From contig OX375873.1 of assembly GCA_947359465.1 (NCBI GenBank), positions 134,494,899 through 134,558,898 of the forward strand: DNA of 64,000 bases, given 5' to 3'. Origin of the DNA: Metellina segmentata (taxonomy: Eukaryota > Arthropoda > Arachnida > Araneae > Tetragnathidae). A program made the position numbers and the translations under genes. The notes below the pieces were generated by a model that had not been told where the DNA came from, did not search any database, and saw only the letters and a list, made by a program, of their open reading frames with translations. Shown in pieces: positions 10,473-21,439 of the stretch (positions within the stretch are counted from its first letter, which is position 1; each line of letters begins with the position of its first letter).

Positions 10473-12089
10473 TTACTAGAATAAGTAGCAGCTAGAATAC
10501 AAGAACAACTGTTCTTGTAACCTGAATCAATATTGGATGCGATTAGAGAAAAGAAAATGAATTAAATACAATTATTTTACAGTTCGGAATATATTTCTAA
10601 AATTATATGTATATTCCATATAATTTTGGGTATTGTATACATTCAATATTGAAAAAATTGATAGTAAAAAAATGTTTAGAATTTAATTGAGATTATATCC
10701 TAATTAAAAATTTAGATCGAGGTTCACTACTTCCTCATCCTGATGTGTTTTGCATGATACTCATAATTATTTTGTTTTATTAAAATTGTCGGGTGAATAT
10801 GAAAATGAATTTTTAAAAGTTGATAGTCAACAGTTATTTGTACTTCATAATTCGTTAAATATACTCTCACCTAAAGGAATATATTTAGACTTAATGATTG
10901 TCCACAAAATTATAAAACTGACCATGTCACAAAACATATGATTTGGGCATCAACCAATATATTATTTAAAAATGTTTGTAAAGTAAAAAAATGTGTGTGA
11001 TGTATCGGATGCAAAACGTAAATCAGAAGTAGAATCAAAACGTGAAAACTGCAAACACAAATTGAGAATATTAGTCTTGATATTTGTATCTCTTTATTTC
11101 CTGATAAAGATGTATCATTGTAGATGTTGTTTTGTAACATTTTGTTATATGGTAGAATGTAGTTTCCACATTTACTTGAAAGTCGAGCATAAATTTCCAT
11201 ACGATGCTTAGGGGATATGTAATATTTAGTGTGATTCGTATATATATTCAGCTATTGTTTAAAGAACAATAAATAAATAAATAAAATTGCTTGTAATAAA
11301 ACCTTTATTCTGATACATTAAGTTGTTTATTAGAAAATTCTTTTTATATATCTAATATTTGCAGTTGAATGTATGCACAAATTATGCATAGAATTATGAA
11401 TTAAATATGAAATGTAGTGTCAATGCAAGAAGTTGTTTTTAATTAGTTTTGTAACATTATTGTATTTAAAATTGTGAAAGAAAATTGAGCTCTTTTTCTG
11501 TTTAAAGCATCATTTTTCTTATTCATTGTCATGTCTTATATAATTATGTATTACACATGTCATGTGTTTAAACGTATACTGATGAATTATATTGATTAAA
11601 TATAAATATTGATGATGATATGCTATGTGATTTGTAATATTTGATGTGAATCCTGATGTATTAATTTCTTGTTAAAAGGATAGTAAAAATATTATAACTA
11701 TAAGTGAAGAAATGGATTGTTTGTCATTAATTTTGAAAGTAAAGCCTCTGAATTAATTTTTACAAAGATTATACCAATAAGAAAGCATTATTATTAGCAT
11801 TTTAAGAAGGAAAATGGGACATGTGCATTAATTTGTAAGTTATAAAATAAAAAATTCAATAATTTCATTTCAGCATTTGCATTTTATGAGATTTGGTATA
11901 GTACTTAAAAAATTTGCAGACTTTAAAAAAGCAAGCGATTTTTAAAGTACGTAAATTTTGAATATGTTGTTGATTTAAACACGGGAATATATCCGTAGAC
12001 AGTAAGGAAATAAACAAATGTGTAATGTAATCATCGCGGAGATCGTTGGCCTACATCCATCACGTCACAAGAGTCGTGGTAGGGCCTTT
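10473..12089. other. AT-rich sequence with one possible terminal exon
   Basis: Mostly unassigned. At 11854-11874 a pyrimidine-rich acceptor ends in TTTCAG, followed by a short open frame (HLHFMRFGIVLKKFADF) that stops near 11945. This might be a last exon of a gene whose other exons lie near 8631-9560, but no continuous transcript can be built. Frames near 10750-11211 are unremarkable. Confidence 0.25.
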
Positions 12090-12314
12090 TGTTATAGGAG
12101 GCGTTGTCTGAACTCTATAGAGAACTTATGGAATTACCTTGGAAAAGCAGTTGCATGGACACATCCTCCTCCTAGAGATATAAATTCCCTGAAGACTGTA
12201 TTACTGGAGGAGTGGAATTTAATTCCCCAAATTGTGCTTAACAATATTATTGCGAACATGAAATTCCGTTGTGATATGTGTATACAAGTCAGGGGCGATC
12301 ACATTCCATATTAA
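12090..12314 (+). pseudogene. Tc1-like transposase C-terminal fragment
   Basis: The frame contains LNSIENLWNYLGKAV, the region of the third catalytic residue (E of SIENLW), then HPPPRDINSLKTVLLEEWN and a C-terminus CDMCIQVRGDHIPY with its stop at 12312-12314. It is clearly related to the minus-strand fragment at 2450-2935, which shares the RGGHMPY-like end. Sequence upstream of about 12090 is unrelated or too decayed, and no terminal inverted repeat is seen. Confidence 0.75.
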
Positions 12315-12639
12315 ATTCATAAGCCTTAATTTTTTCACTTATTCATTTTTTTCTTGAACTTTCCTTGTAACATATTATTGCTATTTTTATGGTTTCATGC
12401 TAAAGTTTTATATAATATGCAGTATTCTTAAAAACATTTTTCTCTGTATTTATGTGTTATGATGTTATTTCACATTCCAAACAAATTCATGAAATTATAG
12501 TTCACAGTTTCTGTGAAAACCGTGATTCTATGCATGTTAAGATAATATTGGTTCAATTATTACGATTCATGCAGAAACAAATTAACTACTGATAGCATTG
12601 CTTAATTGTTTTAATTTAGAAGTTGATTACAGACACTCT
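12315..12639. other. Unassigned AT-rich flank
   Basis: No feature supported. Confidence 0.35.
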
Positions 12640-12890
12640 ATGGCAAAGTAGACATACCAACTGTACTACAAGATGTCCTTTTTTCGATCTTTTACCTCTT
12701 TTTCTCCTGCCCTTTCCTTTTGATTTTAGACTTTTGCCTCTTCTCGACTTCCTTTTTTTGTCTCTTCTTTTGGATTTGCCATCCTTACTCTTACTCCTTC
12801 TTCGTCTTCTGGCGTGCTCGGAGGTCTTGAGATTGTTTCCCAGGGTCTTCAGTATGTCGCGGTTCCATGGCTTTCTTCAAAAACGGTTTG
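12640..12890 (-). pseudogene. Lys/Arg-rich low-complexity frame, possible pseudogene
   Basis: On the minus strand a frame without early stops reads KPWNRDILKTLGNNLKTSE, then a long basic run with RRRRRSKSKDGKSKRR and SKGKGRRKRGKRSKKG, and ends at a stop near 12640. Immediately upstream (12890-12985, minus) another frame gives MQKFLSAQYGMDGAFKPFL and MEPRHTEDPGKQSQ. A frameshift could therefore join an acidic/neutral N-terminal part to a basic tail, as in a processed pseudogene. The plus-strand Leu-rich frame here is its shadow. No family is recognised. Confidence 0.3.
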
Positions 12891-12994
12891 AAAGCTCCGT
12901 CCATTCCATATTGAGCAGACAAAAATTTCTGCATAGCTCTCGGAGAAGTACAACCGTTGGGTCCTCCCAAACGGCGGATTCAGAATAACAACAG

Positions 12995-13085
12995 AATTCC
13001 TTAGCAACTTTAGAAGTGCGCCAAAAAAATCGCCAAGGCCGTTGCCATCGGTCATAAACGTAGAGTGTAGCTGTTCCATAACGTT
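12995..13085. mobile_element. Terminal fragment of the 863-bp MITE family
   Basis: Matches the right end of the complete copy at 17297-18159 (CCGTTGCCATCGG then a TAGAGTGTAGCTGTTCC block). It is the same orientation as the end at 14140-14225, so two copies or a duplicated end are adjacent here. Confidence 0.6.
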
Positions 13086-13199
13086 TTTTCAATTTTATCT
13101 TTCAATTATATATTTTCTTTTCACGTTACAATTTCAATATTTGCCTAGTAAACTTGGGATTAGGTATTCCACTGTATCTACTTGTTTCACTAAAGTACG

Positions 13200-14225
13200 T
13201 GGTAAGAAATCACCTCTAAGGTCTTTACGGTTATTGTGGTTTTCATAGCAACCTCGGCAAACGGTAACTTTGAATTTTCAGTTTGAATATTCTAGAAAGT
13301 TCTGCCAAAATCCGTTAAAGTCGTTTGATTTCATTTGTTTGTTTGAAATTTTTTCTTTCTTCCATTGTCTATTTTGATTTGAAAATATCCTTTCATTGCA
13401 TTGGTCCCTTAAAAAAATTTTGTTGTGATACCATTGGTTCATTTATTTGTATTTCTACAGTTATGGAATTTTTTTTATTATTATAACATTTTTCACGAAA
13501 CGTTTAAGAGTTTTGTTTTTTGCCATTTGTGGAATTTTCATTTTTTATTATTTTTTTCCGGAACATTTCAGACTTATCAGGTTGTAGTACTTCTTGCTTT
13601 TTTTCTTTTAAAAAATCTTTTTCTTTTCAAAAAGCCTATTGTATTTAGTGTAATTTATACGTTTCAGGGTATTCTAACCAAACACTAGCAGCTCTTTTGA
13701 TGGTTCAAATGTGTTTAAGCTTACTACTTTTTGGGAAAGTTTTTTGAAATATACTTTTTAAAACGTCCTCAAAAAGCCGACCAACCGGTGTAGTGGTTAA
13801 GGTGTTAGCCTTTAGATCGGAAGGTCCACGTTTCGAATCCGGGTTCGGGCATGGATGTTTGTAAGCGTATACCAGCTCAGGTGTTGCTTCGTCATCTGAA
13901 CGTGGTTCAAAATTACGAAGTATAAATTGTTAGGAGCAATGATGGTCCTCCCACTGGGTGCTCTTTCACAAGTAGCCATCACTTCCGGCCTTGCAGTGGT
14001 CAATGACTTAGGTCAAATGCGCCCGCCATTAGAAAAAAAAAAACGTTCTCAAATGTGTTTTCAAGCTTTCATTTTCCGTTGTAAAAAGAAAAATACTTTT
14101 TGAAGAAAAAGAATTTAGAAGTAATTCTCTTTCCTTTGGCAACTTTAGAAGTTCGCCAAAGAAATCACCAAGGCCGTTGCCACCGCTCATAAACGTAGAG
14201 TGTAGCTGTTCCGTATTTTGTACAG
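13200..14225. mobile_element. 863-bp-family MITE, copy interrupted by a SINE
   Basis: From TCTTTACGGTTATTGTGG (about 13219) to 13773, and again from 14040 to 14225, the sequence aligns block by block with 17400-18159, including shared phrases such as CAAAATCCGTTAAAGTCG and the right terminal repeat. A SINE-A occupies 13774-14039. The left terminal repeat seen at 17297 is missing. Confidence 0.7.
13774..14039 (+). mobile_element. SINE-A copy with 14-bp target duplication
   Basis: The head GCCGACCAACCGGTGTAGTG with a downstream B-box-like TTTCGAATCC shows tRNA ancestry. The body has an internal deletion joining GTAAGCGTAT to CAGCTCAGGTG, and the 3' part differs from other copies. The flanks AAAACGTCCTCAAA (13760-13773) and AAAACGTTCTCAAA (14040-14053) match at 13 of 14 positions, so it inserted after the host MITE. 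Confidence 0.85.
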
Positions 14226-14869
14226 GGAGCTTAGAAACACCCTGCATAATAAAGCTACCTCAAATGAATGCAGTAGTTAGTGTGTTCATCGTACGATGTC
14301 GGGAATATAGTGTGGGTTAAGTATTGCGTTTCAACTGGTTTTAACCTCAAAGGAGAAATAAATCCGAGTAAAATGGAGCTTCATTACTATCCTCGGGAAA
14401 GCAACGGGACCGAAATGTGTCATGCGACTCTTGTGAAAACTGCTTCATTTAGTTCGTGAAGGAAGAAATGTTTCTCCACCGACGATTTAGATAATAGTGT
14501 TTGTATAAAAGAGAGAAGCGCCGTGAGCGTTTTATCGTAATAATTATACCATATTTTCAGAATCTCAGAACACTCTCTCTCTCTCTGTATATAGAGATAA
14601 GTTTGACCTGTTTCTCATTGAGATTCGAGGTGTTGATTTATTTCGTAAGAACTCATCTTCACTTGTTTAACAGATGAAAACTTTATTGAAAGTGAAGATG
14701 AGTGGTATAAAAAAGTAACATTTTTTGAAAATGATTAATACAAATTAGAAACTTGTGGGAAAATGGTCAATGGCCATTTCGGTCATTTCAGTTCGATGTT
14801 GTTTCAGTGCAGCAAAACGACCACCACTATCAAGACATAAATAAGCAACGGGAGTCGAGTTATTTGTTA
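14226..14869. other. Unassigned, with a short hairpin and CT run
   Basis: Contains an inverted repeat CTCATCTTCACTT / AAGTGAAGATGAG (about 14651-14703) and a (CT)n tract at about 14567-14586. No coding or element boundary supported. Confidence 0.4.
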
Positions 14870-15497
14870 CTAGGGGGCCCGCCCCCTGCTCGCTAAAGCT
14901 CGCCAACACACGGAGGATTGCTTTGCAATCCTCATTGGTTCGCTGCGCGAACCTATCCTCGCTTCGCTCGCATCAATGAAGACATGTGTCCTAGCAGAAG
15001 GGATTGAAATGTTTTTCAAACCTAAATTTGCTGTACTATAGAATATATATATACACACAGTACCTCTGAAATTAGAAATCAAATAAAAACTTTATGAGCA
15101 AATTTTGACTTTAAATGTGAACGCTGCTTTGGAAATTGAATACACATCATGTTTGTGTGTGTACATTTCCCCAACACTCGAACCCCCCACACTTTTTCAT
15201 TGAGTTTGTTACCGAAAGTTGTAGCGCAAGCGTCTTGTTGAACTATAATTGTTGGCCCTGAAAAGGACCGTTTTCTAAATGGCTCTGAAAAGATCCTCCG
15301 CTTTCTTTAATTTCTATTATAAACTGCAACAGCTCAACTAAAATTCATTTTTTTACAATAAAATTTCATCCGATAGAGCTTTAAATTCAATTGATGCGCG
15401 AGGCTTTGTGATAAACAAACAATCGTACAATGTTGCCAAAACGCGTTCACAAATAACGTCTTTTTTGCGTGCCACGTAAGAGAATTATATATATAGA
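14870..15497 (-). mobile_element. Complete non-autonomous Helitron
   Basis: On the minus strand the element starts TCTATATATATAATTCTCTT (from 15497) and ends with a GC-rich hairpin and CCCCCTAG (to 14870). The last ~120 bp hold the stacked short hairpins typical of Helitron 3' ends: GAGGATTG.AAA.CAATCCTC, GGTTCGC.GCGAACC and the AGGGGGC/GCCCCCT stem before CTAG. It is flanked by A on the 5' side and T on the 3' side of its own strand, the expected A|T insertion site. It is 628 bp with no Rep/helicase sequence. A second copy of the same 5' end starts at 63844. Confidence 0.88.
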
Positions 15498-15605
15498 TTC
15501 TTCAAGAATGTTGCCACAACTCACTTCTTTAACTAAGCATTTCCAGGCCGCCTGCAAAGAATCAATTATTGAAGTGAGTTGTGGCAACAATCTTCAAGAA
15601 TAACA
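15498..15605. repeat. Palindromic element abutting the Helitron
   Basis: Arms of about 32 bp (TGTTGCCACAACTCACTTC left, GAAGTGAGTTGTGGCAACA right) are separated by about 40 bp. The left arm starts at the Helitron terminus. It could be a small fold-back MITE into which the Helitron inserted. Confidence 0.7.
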
Positions 15606-16094
15606 GATAACTCACCTCTTCGTCTAGTTGTCTACTTCTGTTCTCCTGATGAACGTTTTGCTCCTCCGAAAGGGTTATTGACTTTTTCACAGATTTATAA
15701 TTTGCATTATTCTTTTTTTTTAAGTTACATTTTTACCAATCATCGTTACTGTTGACATTTTAACTGAATTCACCATCCCAAGTACTCCTGTTGTCATCGT
15801 GTTGGAGGATTTCTCAGTTTAAGCATCAGCCCCTGGATACTTTTATAAAAATGAGCAAACAATTGTTACGAGATGGATTCTCCGGAAGAAAACCTCTGTA
15901 GTATTGTAATATTTCACATGAAACCATTGATTTACACCTGGATACTTCACTTTTAAGTCTAGTTTTCTTAAATATATACTGACAAGTATCTCGTAGTATA
16001 TCTCGCATTTGATAGCTCAGTGTTCACCAAAAGGATCATACGGTCCTTTTGCTGTATAATATTCTATCGGAGCCTCAGAATTGTAGATCAGGTA
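15606..16094. other. Unassigned
   Basis: No feature supported. Confidence 0.35.
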
Positions 16095-16235
16095 GGCAGG
16101 TAGTTTAATTAATATTGCACTGGAGCAAAACACTGGGGTATTGGTGACGATCATCCGAGTTTAAACCCGAAGGGAAAGATCCAAGAAGACCACGTAATTT
16201 TGAACCCCGGACAGATGACGATGTCACACCTGGTA
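16095..16235 (-). mobile_element. SINE body/tail fragment
   Basis: Reads the tail-proximal GGTAGGCAGGTAG then the CGAAGGGAAAGATCCAAG and TTTTGAACCCCGGACAGATG blocks of the shared SINE body. The tRNA head is absent. Confidence 0.7.
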
Positions 16236-17139
16236 GAATATCAGGAAGATAAAAAAATAACTTGAAATATGGAAACCAAGTTTCAAATTAATTTCACCAA
16301 TTATTTTTTATGAAACCAAATGACCAATTATTATTACGAAAATTGTTTGTGTGAATAATCGTATTCCTATTTATCCAGTTGGCGAATCGTGTCCGTTTTT
16401 GGACCTTTTGCGCCGCAAAAACCAAACCAACCAACTCGTGTGACACATCCCCTAAGACTAGCATATAGACCAGGTCCATGACATTATACACCCTGAAGAA
16501 ATCCAAAAATAACAAAGGATCGGCTGCAAGATCCCGCCTGGAGAACCCCCAGACATACAAGAATATGTTCAGGGGAAGCCTGCTCAGTAGAACAATTGGT
16601 GTAGACCTCAAAACACTTAGAACGCTCAGTTTATTTCAGATATCTAAGTTGCCCTCTGAGGAAACGAGTGAGAGTGGTCTGGTCCTTCCTGTTATAACCA
16701 AGTGTCAGAGATCCACCCAGTCGAGTACTCTGATACCAGTGATGCACTCTTGGTACGAGCCAATTGGTTTTATTTTCGCTTTTTGTCCTAGATAAAAGCT
16801 CTATGTAGGTGAGAAACGTTTCAGCTTTTTAAGAACAGTCACTCCAATATTATCCCGCACAAATGCCAAATGGCCAAACGTTGGATGGAACTCCTGCTAT
16901 CAGACAGGATCCAGATTTCGTTTCCATGATTGAGTAACATAAGCGAATCAAGGCCTTCTTTTATGGCTATTAGTTCTCAACAAAAAACAGTGCAGAAGTC
17001 AGGATTCCTCCTCTGAATCCTTATATCTTGGATTTGTGATTTAATGTAAATTCCACTGCCAGAACAGTCACTACCTACTCGTTTATCACACTCGATATTA
17101 TCACACATTATCTACTACCTCCCGCACGGCGTTGCCAGT
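16236..17139. other. Unassigned; overlapping opposite frames
   Basis: Two overlapping frames of about 105 codons (16294-16611 minus and 16478-16795 plus) have no recognisable motifs. The plus frame around 16660-16740 (SKLPSEETSESGLVLPV) could be decayed retroelement sequence, but this is not supported further. Confidence 0.3.
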
Positions 17140-18625
17140 GTCACAAGGAGTTATGCTTTTTAAAAAGTGAACCTCACTGATTCCGACAGAACCAAATTAA
17201 AAAGTAATAAACAAAACATTGCATAAATGAATAAAATTAAATATCGCTATACTTTTTAAGTCTTAAACCTAAAGAAATAAAAGCATAAAATAATAAGGTA
17301 CAGCTACAGTCTACGTTTATAGCGATGGCAATGGCCTTGGCGATTTTTTTTTTTTTGGCATACTTCTAGTAGCGAGTTACGGTAGGTTAAGGTAATCCAT
17401 CTGTCTTTACGGTTATTGTGGTTTTCATGGCAAATTCGCCAAGCGGAAACTTTAAATTTCCATTTTGATTATTCTAGAAAGTTCTTTCAAAATCCGTTAA
17501 AGTCGTTTCATTTTATTGGTTCATTTGAAATTTTTTCTTTGATTCCATTAGTTATTTAAACTTTAAAATATCCGTTGATAGCATTGGTTCTTAAAATTTT
17601 TTTTCTTTTATTTCATTGATTCATTTAATGGTTTATCTCCAGTTGTGGAATTTTATTTTATTATTGTATAAGGTTTTTCACGATATAGTTCTGACATTGA
17701 TTGATTTTTCTTCATTTGTGGAATTTTCTTTTCAATAATTTTTTTTTCAAATTTTTTTCATGGAACAGTTTTGACGTATCAGGTTGTATTATTTCTTGCT
17801 TTTTTTTTTTTCTTTTAAAAATCCTTTTTTTTTTCAACATGCCCACTGTAAAAAGTGTAATTGATAAGTTTCAGGGTATATTCTTACCCAACATTTGCAG
17901 ATTAGTTTTTCTGCTGGAAAGCAAACGTTTGGAAGTGAAAGGGTGCCTAATCGTTTGTTTTGTGTTTGTTTACGTCTGGACAAGCAAAAGATTTTCAAAA
18001 CGTTCACAAATGTGTTTTCAAGATTTCATTGCAAAAAGAAAAATATTTTGAAAGAAAAAGATTTTTGAAATAATTCTTTCCTTGGCGACTTTAGAAGTGC
18101 CGTCGTAGAAAATAGCCGAGGCCGTTGCCACCGCTATAAACGTAAACTATAGCTGTACCAACAATAAAATTGCAGAATTTTACGATTATGCTTTTAAAAA
18201 GTCTTAATGTTAAACCTCGCTGATTCCGACAAACAACGCAAAAATTAACAGTAACCAAATTAAACAGTAATAAACAAAATTGAAAAAAATTATATAATTC
18301 AAAAGTAAGTTATGCTTTTAAAAAGTCAACCTCATTGATTCCAAAACCAGATGCAACAGTAATAAACAAAAATTGCATTAAAAATATCGTTATGCTTTCA
18401 AAAAGGCTTCAAAGCTAAAGAAAAAAGCACGAAACAACAAAATCTGACGCGACTGCACTTAACAGTCTTAACGCTGAAGCTCATAGATTCCGACAAACAA
18501 CGTAAATGAATGACCGTTAATTCTTCCAATTTTCATAAAGTGGAAAGAAAATCTGTTAAGAACTGGAAAACAACTAATGAAACGAAAGTAAAAAATAAAA
18601 GAACCCGTGAAATCAAAGGAAAATA
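17140..18625. repeat. Subrepeat-rich dispersed repeat, split by a MITE
   Basis: The phrases TTATGCTTTTTAAAAAGT and CCTCACTGATTCCGACAAAC (variants) recur at about 17153, 18187, 18310 and 18385. The MITE at 17297-18159 sits inside. An inverted copy of the same repeat occupies 36895-37510. No coding sequence. Confidence 0.65.
17297..18159. mobile_element. 863-bp MITE, complete copy
   Basis: Terminal inverted repeats of about 45 bp begin GGTACAGCTACAGTCTACGT and end with a matching inverse (GGTACAGCTATAGTTTACGT in reverse complement). The flanks are AATAATAA (17289-17296) and AACAATAA (18160-18167), 7 of 8 identical, as for an 8-bp hAT-type duplication. The interior is T-rich and non-coding; a related interrupted copy lies at 13200-14225. 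Confidence 0.8.
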
Positions 18626-18641
18626 AATTGTGCTTTGAAAA

Positions 18642-20698
18642 CCATTAGACTAATGACGTCATTCGACAACCATCATGCACCGCGGCAGAGAGTGGAAACT
18701 TGTCACGCTTCCAATAGAAGCAGTAGGAAAAAAGCTACAGAATTAATTTTTAAAAAATGTTCTAGATTAAGTTTAAAAATTCAAGGTTCGAAGTGCATGC
18801 AGTCACTTTTAAGACTACCTGTGTGCCAAATTGCATGACTGTAAGTGCTATAGATTCGTCTGGACACACACATTAGACTAATGACGCCATTCGACAACCA
18901 TCATGCACCGCGGCAGAGAGTGGAAACTTGTCACGCTTCCAATAGAAGCAGTAGGAAAAAAGCTACAGAATTAATTTTTAAAAAATGTTCTAGATTAAGT
19001 TTTTAAAAATTCAAGGTTCGAAGTGCATGCAGTCACTTTTAGGACTACCTGTGTGCCAAATTGCATGACTGTAAGTGCTATAGATTCGTCTGGACACACA
19101 CATTAGACTAATGACGTCATTCGACAACCATCATGCACCGCGGCAGAGAGTGGAAACTTGTCACGCTTCCAATAGAAGCAGTAGGAAAAAAGCTACAGAA
19201 TTAATTTTTAAAAAATGTTCTAGATTAAATTTAAAAATTCAAGGTTCGAAGTGCATGCAGTCACTTTTAGGACTACCTGTGTGCCAAATTGCATGACTGT
19301 AAGTGCTATAGATTCGTCTGGACACACACATTAGACTAATGACGTCATTCGACAACCATCATGCACCGCGGCAGAGAGTGGAAACTTGTCACGCTTCCAA
19401 TAGAAGCAGTAGGAAAAAAGCTACAGAATTAATTTTTAAAAAATGTTCTAGATTAAGTTTAAAAATTCAAGGTTCGAAGTGCATGCAGTCACTTTTAAGA
19501 CTACCTGTGTGCCAAATTGCATGACTGTAAGTGCTATAGATTCGTCTGGACACACACATTAGACTAATGACGCCATTCGACAACCATCATGCACCGCGGC
19601 AGAGAGTGGAAACTTGTCACGCTTCCAATAGAAGCAGTAGGAAAAAAGCTACAGAATTAATTTTTAAAAAATGTTCTAGATTAAGTTTTTAAAAATTCAA
19701 GGTTCGAAGTGCATGCAGTCACTTTTAGGACTACCTGTGTGCCAAATTGCATGACTGTAAGTGCTATAGATTCGTCTGGACACACACATTAGACTAATGA
19801 CGTCATTCGACAACCATCATGCACCGCGGCAGAGAGTGGAAACTTGTCACGCTTCCAATAGAAGCAGTAGGAAAAAAGCTACAGAATTAATTTTTAAAAA
19901 ATGTTCTAGATTAAATTTAAAAATTCAAGGTTCGAAGTGCATGCAGTCACTTTTAGGACTACCTGTGTGCCAAATTGCATGACTGTAAGTGCTATAGATT
20001 CGTCTGGACACACACATTAGACTAATGACGTCATTCGACAACCATCATGCACCGCGGCAGAGAGTGGAAACTTGTCACGCTTCCAATAGAAGCAGTAGGA
20101 AAAAAGCTACAGAATTAATTTTTAAAAAATGTTCTAGATTAAATTTAAAAATTCAAGGTTCGAAGTGCATGCAGTCACTTTTAGGACTACCTGTGTGCCA
20201 AATTGCATGACTGTAAGTGCTATAGATTCGTCTGGAGACACACATTAGACTAATGACGCCATTCGACAACCATCATGCACCGCGGCAGAGAGTGGAAACT
20301 TGTCACGCTTCCAATAGAAGCAGTAGGAAAAAAGCTACAGAATTAATTTTTAAAAAATGTTCTAGATTAAATTTAAAAATTCAAGGTTCGAAGTGCATGC
20401 AGTCACTTTTAGGACTACCTGTGTGCCAAATTGCATGACTGTAAGTGCTATAGATTCGTCTGGACACACACATTAGACTAATGACGTCATTCGACAACCA
20501 TCATGCACCGCGGCAGAGTGGAAACTTGTCACGCTTCCAATAGAAGCAGTAGGAAAAAAGCTACAGAATTAATTTTTAAAAAATGTTCTAGATTAAATTT
20601 AAAAATTCAAGGTTCGAAGTGCATGCAGTCACTTTTAGGACTACCTGTGTGCCAAATTGCATGACTGTAAGTGCTATAGATTCGTCTGGACACCACAC
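18642..20698 (-). repeat. Nine-copy 228-bp satellite derived from a Helitron 5' end
   Basis: Nine head-to-tail units start near 18642, 18870, 19100, 19328, 19556, 19786, 20014, 20242 and 20470, with lengths of 226-230 bp and high identity. Diagnostic variants (GACGTCATT or GACGCCATT; AAGTTTAAA, AAGTTTTTAAA or AAATTTAAA; TTTTAAGAC or TTTTAGGAC) follow the order 1-2-3 in copies 1-3 and again in copies 4-6, giving a 686-bp higher-order duplication. The unit matches the region just inside the Helitron 5' terminus elsewhere (21840-21970, 29310-29420, 38775-38950, 57400-57540). The 61-aa frames repeated along it are not considered genes. Confidence 0.9.
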
Positions 20699-20731
20699 AC
20701 ACACAAACGCTCCCTTTTATAACAGTAGAGA
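20699..20731 (-). mobile_element. Helitron 5' terminus next to the satellite
   Basis: Read on the minus strand it starts TCTCTACTGTTATAAAAGGG directly after an A (complement of T20732), matching termini at 29450, 37830 and 57370. It places the satellite inside a Helitron-related element. No 3' CTAG end was found for this copy. Confidence 0.7.
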
Positions 20732-21439
20732 TGTATTGGATTTCTTTCTCCTGGTTAGGGTTGTCTTTGGCACCGTTTCCAAAAAGCCTAATTTGCTGCA
20801 TACAAAACGCCAACCAAGATGGATTGCTTATAAATACAACGTGCCTGCATGGTTCCTGTCTAATAGTGTACCGCCATGAAGGAGCTTATAAAGTACTCAA
20901 GTAACCGGTTCAAGGCCGTGGAAGTGAATATAAATAGATTGAGCATTGCTATTGAGAAGGACTTTAAATAGTGACAAATTTGTCGACTAAGAGTCACGTG
21001 ACTGCCCTTATGGTTTAACTGTTCACACTAATTTAATCTCTTTTTTTTTCCCAACAACGTACCCCCCCCCCTCCTCAACAATCCAAAAAACACTGCATAG
21101 TGTGAAAATTTAACAACAGGTGGCGCCGCATCTACAGGAAGGCCAAGTGAGTTGTTTCCGGTGAACGACTCTTTTGAACGAAATCTTTCAACTGACTCTA
21201 TTCAAATGAATCGAATCTTTCAAAAGATCGATTTGCCCATCCCTAACACGGAGGCATCTGGCTCGATGAGCTCAATGTATATCTTCGAGGATTGCGTCAG
21301 ACAAATGAACTAACAAGAATACGTATACAGGACTTGCCAATGCGTGGCCAGCACGACGTTGCAAGTGACAATTCCAAAAAGGTCAAAAACGTTGGTCAAG
21401 GAAGAAAAAAAGGAATAAATTTCTCTATATTGAAAACTA
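20732..21439. other. Unassigned, including a possible hAT-like end
   Basis: Around 21125-21248 the sequence CGAATCTTTCAAAAGATCGA followed by TTTGCCCATCCCTA resembles a hAT-type terminus (reverse complement TAGGGATGGGCAAA). A partner end was not found. A C-run lies at about 21063-21071. Confidence 0.35.

Noticed and set aside
12623..12988. 121-aa plus-strand Leu-rich frame resembling a membrane protein
   Set aside because: It is the complement of the Lys/Arg-rich minus-strand frame; CTT/CTC runs produce leucines without other membrane-protein features.
18635..20438. Six 61-67 aa plus-strand frames of nearly identical sequence
   Set aside because: Each is contained in one satellite unit and reflects unit identity. 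The units derive from non-coding Helitron sequence.
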